Shown: positions 16,197 through 24,664, numbered from the stretch's first letter. The stretch: 44,131 nucleotides of DNA from Actinomycetota bacterium (GCA_014239265.1 JAAZZH010000009.1:1-44131); one strand, 5' to 3'. Notes: generated by a model not told the origin, from the letters alone. A program made the numbers and translations.

Positions 16197-18461
16197 ATGG
16201 ATTTATCTAGAACCCAAGTTGAACTAGTTTCAAATGCTTACAAGAAAATAATAAATAACATCGAAATTCTAAGAGAGAGGAAAAGTGCTCCACTGACTCT
16301 CGCTGAGAAGTTGCTTTTTGGTCACGCTAAGGACGTCACGTCTATTTCTTTAAACAAGGGCGAAGATTTTGGAGATTTCCTTCCTGATAGAGTAGCTATG
16401 CAAGATGCGACAGCACAAATGGCTATTCTTCAATTCATGCAAGCAGACCTACCTAAAACAGCTGTTCCTACAACAGTGCATTGTGATCACCTAATCCAAG
16501 CCTATGAAGGTGCTAATAATGACCTTCAGGTTGCCAATAAAACCCATAAAGAAGTTTTTGACTTTTTGAGGTCATCATCTGAAAAATATGGCATCGGTTT
16601 CTGGGGACCAGGAGCTGGAATTATTCATCAAGTTGTCTTGGAGCAATATGCCTTTCCAGGTGGAATGATGATTGGCACTGACAGTCATACTCCAAATGCA
16701 GGTGGAATAGGAATGATAGCTATAGGTGTCGGGGGAGCTGATGCTGTAGATGTCATGGCGGGCATGCCTTTTAACACAAAAATACCAAAGTTAATTGGTA
16801 TTAAACTTACAGGCTCAATAAGCGGATGGACCGCTCCAAAAGACATAATTTTAAAAGTTGCTGAAATATTAACCGTAAAAGGTGGGACAAATGCAATTGT
16901 CGAATACTTTGGAGAAGGAACAAAAACTATATCCACTACTGGTAAAGCAACAATTACAAACATGGGAGCTGAGATTGGAGCAACATGTTCCGTATTCCCT
17001 TTTGATGAAAAAGGTAAAGACTACTTAATTGCTACAGATAGGAAAGATTTAGCTAACTTAGCAGCGGAGAATATGGATATTCTTACTGCTGATGAGGAAG
17101 TTTTGGAGTCTCCGGAAAAATATTTTGATCAAGTTATAGAGATAAATCTTGATTCACTAGAGCCACATATAGTAGGTCCTCACACACCAGATTTAGCAAG
17201 ACCGGTCTCAAAGTTAAAAGAGGATGCACTCAAGAATGAATACCCAATGGCTATATCCAGTGCATTAATAGGTTCGTGTACAAATTCATCTTATGAAGAC
17301 ATTGGAAGAGCAGCATTTATTGCACGTGAAGCTGCAAAAAAAGGACTTAAATCAAAAGTTCCTTTGATGGTCACTCCTGGATCAGAACAAACTAGAGCAA
17401 CAATTGAAAGAGATGGTTACTTAAAGGATTTGGAAGCAATTGGTGCGACCGTACTTGCAAATGCTTGTGGACCTTGTATCGGACAGTGGAAAAGGGATGA
17501 TATCAAAGAAGGAGAGAGCAACTCAATTGTGTCTTCTTACAATAGGAACTTTCCAGCTCGTAATGATGGTAATGCAGAAACTTTATCTTTCATTGGATCA
17601 CCTGAAAGTGTTATTGGACTTGCCTTAGGAGGATCTCTTGATTTTGACTTTTTATCTGAAACTCTTACCAACGAGAATGGGGAGGAAGTAAAGTTAACCC
17701 CTCCTGTTGCAGATGAACTTCCTTCAGAGGGGTTTGAACAAACTCTTGAGGGATTTATTCAACCTTCGGAATCTACTGAGGGTATTGAAGTAATTATTGA
17801 TCCCAACTCATCTAGGTTGCAAGTATTAGAGCCATTTGAAGAATTTAATAAAAATAACTACGACTCTTTAACTGTCTTAATGAAAGCAAATGGAAAATGT
17901 ACAACAGACCATATCTCTCCAGCTGGTAAATGGTTGCAGTTTAGAGGACACCTAGAAAATATATCCCAAAATTTATTTATTGGTGTCAATAATTCCTTTA
18001 CAACAGATTCAGGAATGGGAAATAATCTATTAACCAATGAAATTATGTCTTTACCAGATTTGGCAAAAAGCTATCATGAAAACTCTGTCAATTGGGTAGC
18101 AATTGGAGATGAAAACTACGGAGAAGGCTCTTCTCGAGAACATGCAGCTATGGAACCTAGGTTTCGAGGTTGTAAAGTAGTCCTTGTAAAAAGTTTCGCA
18201 AGAATTCATGAAGCAAATTTGAAAAAACAGGGAATACTACCCTTAACATTCGAAAATAAAGATGATTATGAATTAATTGAACAGGATGATAAGTTAACAA
18301 TTCAAGATCCTTCCAACGTAGAGCCTGACAAGCAGGTGATTGTAAATATTGAAAAATCTGATGGTAAAGTTTTAGCTATTGTAACTAATCACTCCCTGTC
18401 CGACGAACAGATAACATGGTTCAAAGCTGGATCGGCGTTAAATTACATAAAATCTAGTTAA
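16197..18461 (+). CDS. acn: Aconitate hydratase, mitochondrial-type
   Basis: A 754-aa enzyme of the TCA cycle that interconverts citrate and isocitrate with a [4Fe-4S] cluster. Cluster ligands are Cys361 (GSCTNSSYEDIG), Cys424 and Cys427 (ACGPCIGQW), the same spacing as Cys358/421/424 of mitochondrial aconitase. Length (754 aa) and motifs such as VHCDHLIQA and GTDSHTPNAGG also fit the mitochondrial type, not the ~900-aa AcnA of most Actinobacteria. The C-terminal swivelling domain has GDENYGEGSSREHAAMEPR with the active-site Ser and Arg. Its stop overlaps the pdxH start by one base (TAATG), so it heads the run acn-pdxH-rph-rdgB-lppM-like. Confidence 0.93.
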   Translation: MDLSRTQVELVSNAYKKIINNIEILRERKSAPLTLAEKLLFGHAKDVTSISLNKGEDFGDFLPDRVAMQDATAQMAILQFMQADLPKTAVPTTVHCDHLIQAYEGANNDLQVANKTHKEVFDFLRSSSEKYGIGFWGPGAGIIHQVVLEQYAFPGGMMIGTDSHTPNAGGIGMIAIGVGGADAVDVMAGMPFNTKIPKLIGIKLTGSISGWTAPKDIILKVAEILTVKGGTNAIVEYFGEGTKTISTTGKATITNMGAEIGATCSVFPFDEKGKDYLIATDRKDLANLAAENMDILTADEEVLESPEKYFDQVIEINLDSLEPHIVGPHTPDLARPVSKLKEDALKNEYPMAISSALIGSCTNSSYEDIGRAAFIAREAAKKGLKSKVPLMVTPGSEQTRATIERDGYLKDLEAIGATVLANACGPCIGQWKRDDIKEGESNSIVSSYNRNFPARNDGNAETLSFIGSPESVIGLALGGSLDFDFLSETLTNENGEEVKLTPPVADELPSEGFEQTLEGFIQPSESTEGIEVIIDPNSSRLQVLEPFEEFNKNNYDSLTVLMKANGKCTTDHISPAGKWLQFRGHLENISQNLFIGVNNSFTTDSGMGNNLLTNEIMSLPDLAKSYHENSVNWVAIGDENYGEGSSREHAAMEPRFRGCKVVLVKSFARIHEANLKKQGILPLTFENKDDYELIEQDDKLTIQDPSNVEPDKQVIVNIEKSDGKVLAIVTNHSLSDEQITWFKAGSALNYIKSS

Positions 18462-19111
18462 TGGAAAAAATTTCAAGTACCCTAGCATCTCTCAGAAAAG
18501 AATATGGCAATAAAGAACTCGATGTGAATGAACTTTCCGAAAATCCGATTAATCAGTTCAAAAAATGGTTAGACGAAGCTATAAAAATCGAAGCAAATGA
18601 GCCGAATGCAATGGCAATTTCTACAGTAACAGATGAGAATAAGCCACGATCTAGATACGTTTTATTCAAGAATCTCATAGAGGAGGAAATAATCTTCCAT
18701 AGCCATTACGAGAGTCCTAAGGCGATAGAAATCTTTAATAATCCAAATATTTCCGGCATATTTTATTGGCCAGAGATTCATAGACAGATTAGATTTGAAG
18801 GTGTTTGTAAAAAAGCTTCACCAGAAGTATCTGATGATTATTTCAACTCAAGGCCTAGAGGTGGTCAACTGAGTGCTATTGTTTCAAATCAAAGCCAAAA
18901 AATACAGGGGAGAGATGAGATTGAAGAAAAGATAGCTGAATTAGAATTCAAATATAAAAATAAAGAAATCAAAAGACCAGATAACTGGGGTGGGTTTAGT
19001 ATAAAAATAGCTTATTGGGAATTTTGGCAGGGAAGAGATAACAGGACCCACGATAGATTCTCTTATTCTTTATTAGATAATAAATGGAAAATAGAAAGGC
19101 TTTCACCGTAA
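18461..19111 (+). CDS. pdxH: Pyridoxamine 5'-phosphate oxidase
   Basis: A 216-aa FMN enzyme that oxidises pyridoxamine or pyridoxine 5'-phosphate to pyridoxal 5'-phosphate. Diagnostic segments are NAMAISTVTDENKPRSRYVLFK (N-terminal FMN site), FYWPEIHRQIRFEG, SRPRGGQLSAIVSNQSQ (PLP site) and the C-terminal FWQGRDNRTHDRFSY. Length is the usual for PdxH. It is translationally coupled at both ends: TAATG with acn, and one base from the rph start. Confidence 0.93.
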   Translation: MEKISSTLASLRKEYGNKELDVNELSENPINQFKKWLDEAIKIEANEPNAMAISTVTDENKPRSRYVLFKNLIEEEIIFHSHYESPKAIEIFNNPNISGIFYWPEIHRQIRFEGVCKKASPEVSDDYFNSRPRGGQLSAIVSNQSQKIQGRDEIEEKIAELEFKYKNKEIKRPDNWGGFSIKIAYWEFWQGRDNRTHDRFSYSLLDNKWKIERLSP

Positions 19112-19112
19112 T

Positions 19113-19778
19113 ATGAGGGAAATAAAAATAACAAAAGATTTTATAAATTCTAAAAATACATCTGTACTTTACGAATCTGGCAATACAAAAGTTTTGATAA
19201 CTGTATCAATTTCAGACAGATTGCCAAGATGGCTTGAGAATGGAGATTCTGGATGGGTCACTGCTGAGTACAGTATGCTCCCTGGGTCATCGGGCAGCAG
19301 GGTTCCAAGGAAATCATATGAAGGTGGAAGATCTAAGGAAATATCTAGATTGATTGGAAGGTCATTAAGAGCAGTTTGTAATCTGAAATTATTAAATGGA
19401 TATTCAGTAACAGTGGATTGTGATGTCTTAGAGGCAGACGGTGGAACAAGAACAGCTTCAATTAATGGTTCGTGGATAGCACTAAATGAGTCATTTAATA
19501 AATTAGTTGAAAATGGAAAAATGAATCAAAATCCTTTGACGAACCATGTTGCAGCTTTATCTGTGGGAATTGTTGAGGGAGAGTACATAGTTGATCTTGA
19601 TTATAAAAATGATTCGAATGCACAAGTTGATTTAAATATAGTATTAAATGATAATTTTGAAATTCTAGAAATCCAAGGAACTGCTGAGAAGAAACCATTC
19701 TCCAAAGAAGATCTTGATAAGTTATTTGAGATAACAAAACCAGAAATAGAAAAAATAATAACTCTTCAAAAAAACTAA
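19113..19778 (+). CDS. rph: Ribonuclease PH, short N-terminus
   Basis: A 221-aa phosphorolytic 3'-5' exoribonuclease that trims tRNA 3' ends. Present are GNTKVLITVSI, GWVTAEYSMLPGSS, EGGRSKEISRLIGRSLRA and DCDVLEADGGTRTASI, the core of the active site. The protein begins MREIKITKDF, which aligns with residues about 11-20 of E. coli RNase PH. The usual M-R-x-x-G-R start is missing, and an in-frame stop at 19092-19094 with no start codon after it rules out a longer form. So it is about 10 residues shorter at the N-terminus, plus a small internal deletion. Coupled to rdgB by TAATG. Confidence 0.9.
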   Translation: MREIKITKDFINSKNTSVLYESGNTKVLITVSISDRLPRWLENGDSGWVTAEYSMLPGSSGSRVPRKSYEGGRSKEISRLIGRSLRAVCNLKLLNGYSVTVDCDVLEADGGTRTASINGSWIALNESFNKLVENGKMNQNPLTNHVAALSVGIVEGEYIVDLDYKNDSNAQVDLNIVLNDNFEILEIQGTAEKKPFSKEDLDKLFEITKPEIEKIITLQKN

Positions 19779-20350
19779 TGAACATACTTCTTGCAACTAA
19801 AAATATCAACAAGCATAGAGAAATTTCTAGAATATTAAAAGATACTGGTAACTTCCATCAAGCTATCTACAAAGAAGATTTAATAGATGTTGTAGAGGAT
19901 AAAAATACAATTTTAGAAAATGCTCAAAAAAAAGCACATGAGATTTATGATCACTATCAGGTTCCTGTAATTTCTGATGATTCTGGTTTATTTGTAAATT
20001 CACTCGATGGAATGCCTGGCCTTCATTCAAAAAGGTATGCAGGAGAAAATGCAACGGATCTTCAAAATATTGACAAGCTGTTGGCAAACCTCATCGAAGA
20101 AAAGGATCGAAGTGCATACTTTCAAACAGTCTTATATTTCTATGATGGTAAAACTGAAATTTCTACAGACGGAATCCTTGAAGGTCTAATTGCTAAAAAG
20201 CCTAGAGGTTCAAATGGATTTGGATATGATTCTATATTTGAGAATAAGGGTAAAACCCTTGCTGAATTATCTTCAGAGGAGAAAAATACTATTAGTCACC
20301 GCAAGATTGCTACAAATAAAATGATTGGAATTCTAAATGAAAAAATCTAA
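19778..20350 (+). CDS. rdgB: XTP/dITP pyrophosphatase (RdgB/HAM1)
   Basis: A 190-aa house-cleaning enzyme that hydrolyses non-canonical purine triphosphates (dITP, XTP) to monophosphates. Motifs: LLATKNINKHREISRIL at the N-terminus (the usual (S/T)xNxxK substrate loop), SDDSGLFVNSLDGMPGLHSKRYAG, GSNGFGYDSIFE and SHRKIA near the C-terminus. Pairing of rph and rdgB is classic in many bacteria. The 3' end overlaps the next gene by 14 bases. Confidence 0.94.
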   Translation: MNILLATKNINKHREISRILKDTGNFHQAIYKEDLIDVVEDKNTILENAQKKAHEIYDHYQVPVISDDSGLFVNSLDGMPGLHSKRYAGENATDLQNIDKLLANLIEEKDRSAYFQTVLYFYDGKTEISTDGILEGLIAKKPRGSNGFGYDSIFENKGKTLAELSSEEKNTISHRKIATNKMIGILNEKI

Positions 20351-21020
20351 GAATATTCTCATAGTTTTTTTATTTTTATTCTTCTCAGCATGTGAAGCAA
20401 CTTGGACAATGGAAATAGAACTTAATGATGATAATTCTGGAGATTACAGAATAGCCATTCTTCTTGACCAAGAAGCACAGCTATATGCAGTAGAGACAGG
20501 CCAAACTTCTATTGGTGGTTTAAATGCCATACTTACAGCTATGCCAGATGGTTTTGGCTCAACTATTTATGAAGATAATGATAAATTGGGTATCTTAATC
20601 AGAAATAATTTTCAAAATATTGAAGAGTTCGAGAAACAATTAGAAATTCTACGAGAAAATGAAAATACTGAACTGTTACTACTCCCGTTATCTAATATTT
20701 CAATATCGTCTGATGGGAATAAAAGAAGTATCTCAGGTTCTTTTGCAAAAATACTCAATGGTGCGGATGAAGAGATAGAAGGAATAGAAAATATTTATTC
20801 TGGTAGCTTAAGTATTCAGCTTCCAGGAAGAGTAACAGAACCAAACATTGAAAATATTGTAGATAATAAAATAATATTTCAACATTCAGGTTTACTTGAG
20901 CAAACCTTCCTCATGTCCTCAAATACACAAGAGTTGACACAAGTTTATATTGTGGGTTTATTATTTTCCCTCTTACTACTTGGCTATATAATTGCTAGAC
21001 AACGGAACAGAAATAAGTAA
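20337..21020 (+). CDS. LppM-like (DUF3153) lipoprotein
   Basis: A 227-aa protein with a signal peptide and lipobox FFSAC (Cys19), an extracellular domain starting with EIELNDDNSGDYRIAI, and one C-terminal membrane segment (about residues 203-220) with a basic tail (RQRNRNK). This is the layout of actinobacterial LppM/DUF3153 lipoproteins. Function is unclear; M. tuberculosis LppM has been linked to host interaction, which would not apply to a free-living organism. It overlaps rdgB by 14 bases in another frame. Its 3' end appears to contain a promoter for the downstream cimA leader. Confidence 0.6.
   Translation: MKKSKNILIVFLFLFFSACEATWTMEIELNDDNSGDYRIAILLDQEAQLYAVETGQTSIGGLNAILTAMPDGFGSTIYEDNDKLGILIRNNFQNIEEFEKQLEILRENENTELLLLPLSNISISSDGNKRSISGSFAKILNGADEEIEGIENIYSGSLSIQLPGRVTEPNIENIVDNKIIFQHSGLLEQTFLMSSNTQELTQVYIVGLLFSLLLLGYIIARQRNRNK
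20987..20992 (+). promoter_or_regulatory. Consensus -10 box inside the LppM-like gene, probable cimA leader promoter
   Basis: A perfect TATAAT lies 38 bases before the leader peptide start, giving a predicted transcription start near 21000. The -35 region (TTTTCC) is poor. A second candidate upstream is TTGACA (20934-20939), 19 bp, TATTAT (20959-20964). Either would make a short leader RNA of about 110-140 nt before cimA. Confidence 0.45.
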
Positions 21021-21029
21021 TATTGATAC

Positions 21030-21056
21030 ATGATGAATATCATAATTATTAATTAA
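21030..21056 (+). CDS. Isoleucine-rich leader peptide of cimA (MMNIIIIN)
   Basis: ATG ATG AAT ATC ATA ATT ATT AAT TAA encodes an 8-aa peptide with four consecutive isoleucine codons using all three Ile triplets. It lies just after the LppM-like gene and 53 bases before cimA, which makes isoleucine precursors. It is followed by two adjacent hairpins and a T9 run. The match of codon content to the biosynthetic product is the signature of ribosome-mediated attenuation. Start at 21030 or 21033 cannot be told apart; the ribosome binding site is weak. Confidence 0.7.
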   Translation: MMNIIIIN

Positions 21057-21084
21057 GGACAACGAACGCATCGTTGTTACCCTT
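21055..21084 (+). promoter_or_regulatory. Candidate antiterminator hairpin of the cimA leader
   Basis: A 7-bp stem ACAACGA (21059-21065) with TCGTTGT (21071-21077) can be lengthened by AAGG (21055-21058) pairing to CCTT (21081-21084), with three bases bulged. The longer form takes up half of the terminator 5' arm, so the two structures exclude each other. A ribosome at the leader stop codon would cover AAGG and favour the terminator; one paused on the early Ile codons would not. Pairings were found by eye. Confidence 0.5.
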
Positions 21085-21105
21085 GCATGGCAGGGGTTTT
21101 TTTTT
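21079..21105 (+). terminator. Attenuator terminator before cimA
   Basis: Stem ACCCTTGC (21079-21086) with GCAGGGGT (21090-21097), eight pairs including one G-T, loop ATG, followed by nine T (21097-21105). It ends four bases before the cimA ATG and so cannot only close the upstream unit without also controlling cimA. Its 3' arm contains AGGGG, the only Shine-Dalgarno-like sequence for cimA. Confidence 0.8.
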
Positions 21106-21109
21106 AGAT

Positions 21110-22666
21110 ATGAAAATAGATATATTTGACACAACTTTGAGAGATGGCTTTCAGCAAGAAGGGATTTCACCTTCTGTGAAGGACAAGCTTGCTATTGCAG
21201 AGTTACTTGATGAACTAGGTGTTGCCTTTATAGAGGGTGGCTGGCCAGGTGCTTCACCCAAAGAAGAAGAATTTTTCGATAGGGCTAAAACTGAACTTAA
21301 ACTTAAAAATGCAAAACTAGTAAGTTTTGGATCAACAAGAAAACTAAATTTAAAAGTTGATGAGGATCCACAAGTCCAGGCTCTCATTGACTCTGGAACA
21401 GAATATGTTTGTATTGTAGGAAAATCATCAAATTTACATATTACAAAAGCAATTCAAACTGATGTTAAAAGTGCAATTGAAATGGCTGTGGACACAATTG
21501 AACATCTTAGTTCCAAAGGCAAAAAAGTTTTTTTTGATGCTGAGCATTTTTTTGATGGATATAAAGAAGACTCCAAAACAAGTCTTGAAATAATGGATGC
21601 AGTTATGGCTACTGGTGTAGATTGCTTCATCTTCTGTGACACAAATGGAGGAACGTTACCATCCGAAGTCACTGCAATATTAACCGAAATATTGCCAAGG
21701 TATGAAGGCCAAAAGTTTGGTGTACATTTTCAAAATGATAATGGATGTGCAGTTACAAATTCCATGGCAGCGGTTAATTTGGGAGTGAACCATGTTCAAG
21801 GGACCATGAATGGCTATGGAGAGAGAACTGGAAATGCCGATCTTTGTACTCTTGTACCAAATTTATCTTTAAAAATGGGTCATGAAACAATAAATTTAGA
21901 ATCTTTAAAAAAGCTAACACCTATAGCAAATCACATTGCAGAACTAGTCAATGTTACCATCGATTCTAGACAGCCATATGTTGGTTCAGCTGCTTTCACT
22001 CACAAAGCTGGATTGCATGCTTCTGGTATGGCTAAAGACAGTTCACTATATGAACACATTGACTCTTCTGCTGTAGGGAATTATACACGAACTACGGTCT
22101 CGGAACTAGCTGGTAGGGCAAGTGTAATTACTAAAGCAAATGAGTTTGGTTTAGAGTTTTCAAATGATGATGCAAAAGAATTAATTAATCATGTACAGAA
22201 TTTAGAACATGCTGGATATCAATTTGAAGCTGCAGATGCATCTTTATATTTACTTATAAAAAAAGAAAAAAATGTAGTTCCAGAGTTTTTTAGTTTTGAG
22301 AGTTTTCGTGTATTTTCAGAAAGGCGCAATTCGGAAAATGTTATCTCAGAAGCTGTAACAAAATTAATTGTCAATGAGAATAGATACGTTACAACTGGTG
22401 AGGGGGTCGGCCCTGTAGACGCTCTAAGTAAGGCCCTTGTAGCAGCATTAGAGGCTGATTACCCAAATGTTACAACCATCAAATTAGTTGATTACAAAGT
22501 AAGAATTATTGATTCTTCTGATGGTACCGAAGCAAAAACAAGGGTCTTAATTGAATTTACAGATACAACTAAAAACTGGAGCACTATAGGTGTCCATGAA
22601 AATATTATCAATGCCTCATGGAATGCGCTTTGTGATGGATTTAATTATTATTTTATGACAAGCTAA
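21110..22666 (+). CDS. cimA: (R)-citramalate synthase
   Basis: A 518-aa enzyme of the isopropylmalate synthase family that condenses acetyl-CoA and pyruvate to citramalate, the first step of the threonine-independent isoleucine route. DTTLRDGFQQEGIS at the N-terminus and GGWPGASPKEEEFF define the CimA subgroup. The TIM barrel also has HFQNDNGCAVTNS and AAFTHKAGLHASG (metal and substrate residues), and the C-terminal LeuA-type regulatory domain (about 390-518) is present, with VTTGEGVGPVDAL. The ATG at 21110 gives the family-typical start; an in-frame TTG at 21074 would add 12 residues encoded within the terminator and is unlikely. Expression is probably set by the upstream Ile leader. Confidence 0.93.
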   Translation: MKIDIFDTTLRDGFQQEGISPSVKDKLAIAELLDELGVAFIEGGWPGASPKEEEFFDRAKTELKLKNAKLVSFGSTRKLNLKVDEDPQVQALIDSGTEYVCIVGKSSNLHITKAIQTDVKSAIEMAVDTIEHLSSKGKKVFFDAEHFFDGYKEDSKTSLEIMDAVMATGVDCFIFCDTNGGTLPSEVTAILTEILPRYEGQKFGVHFQNDNGCAVTNSMAAVNLGVNHVQGTMNGYGERTGNADLCTLVPNLSLKMGHETINLESLKKLTPIANHIAELVNVTIDSRQPYVGSAAFTHKAGLHASGMAKDSSLYEHIDSSAVGNYTRTTVSELAGRASVITKANEFGLEFSNDDAKELINHVQNLEHAGYQFEAADASLYLLIKKEKNVVPEFFSFESFRVFSERRNSENVISEAVTKLIVNENRYVTTGEGVGPVDALSKALVAALEADYPNVTTIKLVDYKVRIIDSSDGTEAKTRVLIEFTDTTKNWSTIGVHENIINASWNALCDGFNYYFMTS

Positions 22667-22688
22667 TTAGATATTTTCTAATTTTTTT
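22665..22688 (+). terminator. Possible AT-rich terminator after cimA
   Basis: AATTAGA (22665-22671) pairs with TCTAATT (22677-22683) around a 5-nt loop and is followed by a T run. All but two pairs are A-T, so the hairpin is weak; it sits between cimA and acs. Confidence 0.4.
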
Positions 22689-22717
22689 ATTTATACTTAT
22701 AAAAAAGGAGTATTCCT

Positions 22718-24664
22718 ATGAATGAAAAAATAGAAAACCTATTAGAAGAAAATAGAAAATTTAGCCCATCTGAAAATCTTGTTAACAATGCAAATGCAAC
22801 AAGTGATTGGTTTACAGAAGCAAATGAAGACCGTATAGAGTTTTGGAAAAAACAAGCCCTTGAACGTATTACGTGGTACAAAGAACCGACAGAAGTTTTA
22901 GATGATTCAAATGCACCTTTTTACAAATGGTTCAAAGATGGAGAGCTGAACCTTTCATATAACTGTTTGGACAGACATCTTGAAACTGATGCTGACAGAG
23001 TAGCATTTTACTGGGAAGGGGAGCCTGGAGATACTCAGGAAATTACTTATCAAGATCTGTATGAAAGAGTTTGTAGGCTTTCAAACGCACTAAAAAAATT
23101 AAATGTTGGAAAGGGTGATAGGGTAGCAATCTACCTCGGCATGACTCCTGAAATAGTTGTATCAATGCTAGCTTGTGCAAGAATAGGAGCGGTCCATTCA
23201 GTTGTTTTTGGAGGCTTTTCGTCAGAAGCTTTAGCTGATAGAATTAACGATGCTCAAGCTAAATTAGTCATTACTGCTGATGGTGCATGGAGAAGGGGAG
23301 ATATTGTACCTCTAAAAGAAAATGTTGATGGGTCTCTTTTACTGACTGAATACATAGAAAATGTAATTGTAGTTAAAAGAACCAATCAAGAAATCTCAAT
23401 GGTTGAAGGTAGAGATCACTGGTACGAAGACATTACAAAAAATGAATCTTCAGAATGTGAACCTGAAGTAATGAATGCTGAAGATATGCTTTACATTCTT
23501 TACACATCTGGCACTACAGCAAAACCGAAAGGAATAGTTCATACCCAAGCAGGATATCTAACTGGAGTTACAACGACTCACCATGAAGTTTTTGACATTA
23601 AAGATAACGATATTTATTGGTGTGCTGCTGATTGTGGTTGGGTCACTGGCCATAGTTACATTGTTTATGGACCTCTTGCAAACAAGACTACGAGTGTGAT
23701 GTACGAGGGAGCTCCTAATGCCCCAGATGAGAAAAGATTATGGAATATTATTGAAAAGTATAAGGTAAATATTTTCTACACAGCACCAACCGCTATTAGG
23801 GCATTTATGAAATGGGGAGTAGAACATCCACAAGCTCATGACCTATCATCACTGAGGCTTTTAGGTACAGTTGGTGAGCCAATTAATCCTGAGGCATGGA
23901 TGTGGTATCACCAAAATATAGGTAACGAGCAATGCGCAATTGTTGATACCTGGTGGCAAACGGAAACGGGTTCCATTATGATTTCACCATTACCAGGAAT
24001 AACCGATACTAAGCCTGGGTCTGCATGTGGACCTCTTCCAGGAATAGAGTCTGCCATCATTGATGAAAAAGGAAATGAAGTTGGTAAAGGAGAAGGTGGT
24101 TATTTGGCTATTAAAACACCATGGCCATCAATGTTAAGAACAGTGTATGGGGATGATCAGAGATATATTGATACTTATTGGTCACAACATGAGGGCCTAT
24201 ATTTTGCTGGCGATGGAGCAAAATATGATGACGAAGGTTATGTATGGCTTTTAGGCAGAGTAGACGATGTTATGAATATTTCAGGACATAGGATTTCAAC
24301 AGCTGAAGTTGAGAGTGCATTAGTTTCACATGTAGCAGTAGCTGAGGCTGCTGTAATTGGAAGATCTGATGAGATATCAGGCGAAGCGATTGCAGCATTT
24401 GTTTCTTTAATAGGAACTGATCAAGGTGATGAGAACTTAATCTCAGAATTAAGGCAACATGTAAGTGATAAAATTGGACCGATAGCTAAACCAAAAAGTA
24501 TCGTGATAACCGCAGACTTACCAAAAACTCGAAGTGGTAAAATTATGCGTAGGCTTCTCAAAGACATTTCAGAAGAGAGAAAACTAGGCGATGTAACTAC
24601 TTTGGCTAATGCTGACATAGTCTCTGAACTACAATCAAGAGCGATAGATTCCGACGATGAGTGA
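22718..24664 (+). CDS. acs: Acetyl-CoA synthetase (AMP-forming)
   Basis: A 648-aa enzyme activating acetate to acetyl-CoA via acetyl-AMP. It has the AMP-binding core YTSGTTAKPKGIVHT, WCAADCGWVTGHSYIVYGPL and DTWWQTETGS, and the C-terminal KTRSGKIMRRLLKD with the catalytic, typically acetylated Lys. Length is standard for Acs. A clear ribosome binding site (AAAAAGGAG, ending eight bases before the ATG) shows it is translated independently of cimA. The last eight bases overlap the following thioesterase gene. Product acetyl-CoA is a CimA substrate, but a functional link is only suggested by position. Confidence 0.95.
   Translation: MNEKIENLLEENRKFSPSENLVNNANATSDWFTEANEDRIEFWKKQALERITWYKEPTEVLDDSNAPFYKWFKDGELNLSYNCLDRHLETDADRVAFYWEGEPGDTQEITYQDLYERVCRLSNALKKLNVGKGDRVAIYLGMTPEIVVSMLACARIGAVHSVVFGGFSSEALADRINDAQAKLVITADGAWRRGDIVPLKENVDGSLLLTEYIENVIVVKRTNQEISMVEGRDHWYEDITKNESSECEPEVMNAEDMLYILYTSGTTAKPKGIVHTQAGYLTGVTTTHHEVFDIKDNDIYWCAADCGWVTGHSYIVYGPLANKTTSVMYEGAPNAPDEKRLWNIIEKYKVNIFYTAPTAIRAFMKWGVEHPQAHDLSSLRLLGTVGEPINPEAWMWYHQNIGNEQCAIVDTWWQTETGSIMISPLPGITDTKPGSACGPLPGIESAIIDEKGNEVGKGEGGYLAIKTPWPSMLRTVYGDDQRYIDTYWSQHEGLYFAGDGAKYDDEGYVWLLGRVDDVMNISGHRISTAEVESALVSHVAVAEAAVIGRSDEISGEAIAAFVSLIGTDQGDENLISELRQHVSDKIGPIAKPKSIVITADLPKTRSGKIMRRLLKDISEERKLGDVTTLANADIVSELQSRAIDSDDE

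Noticed and set aside
21074-21109. TTG at 21074 as the cimA start
   Set aside because: The 12 added residues are encoded by the terminator hairpin and T run, and the family starts at the motif following the ATG at 21110.
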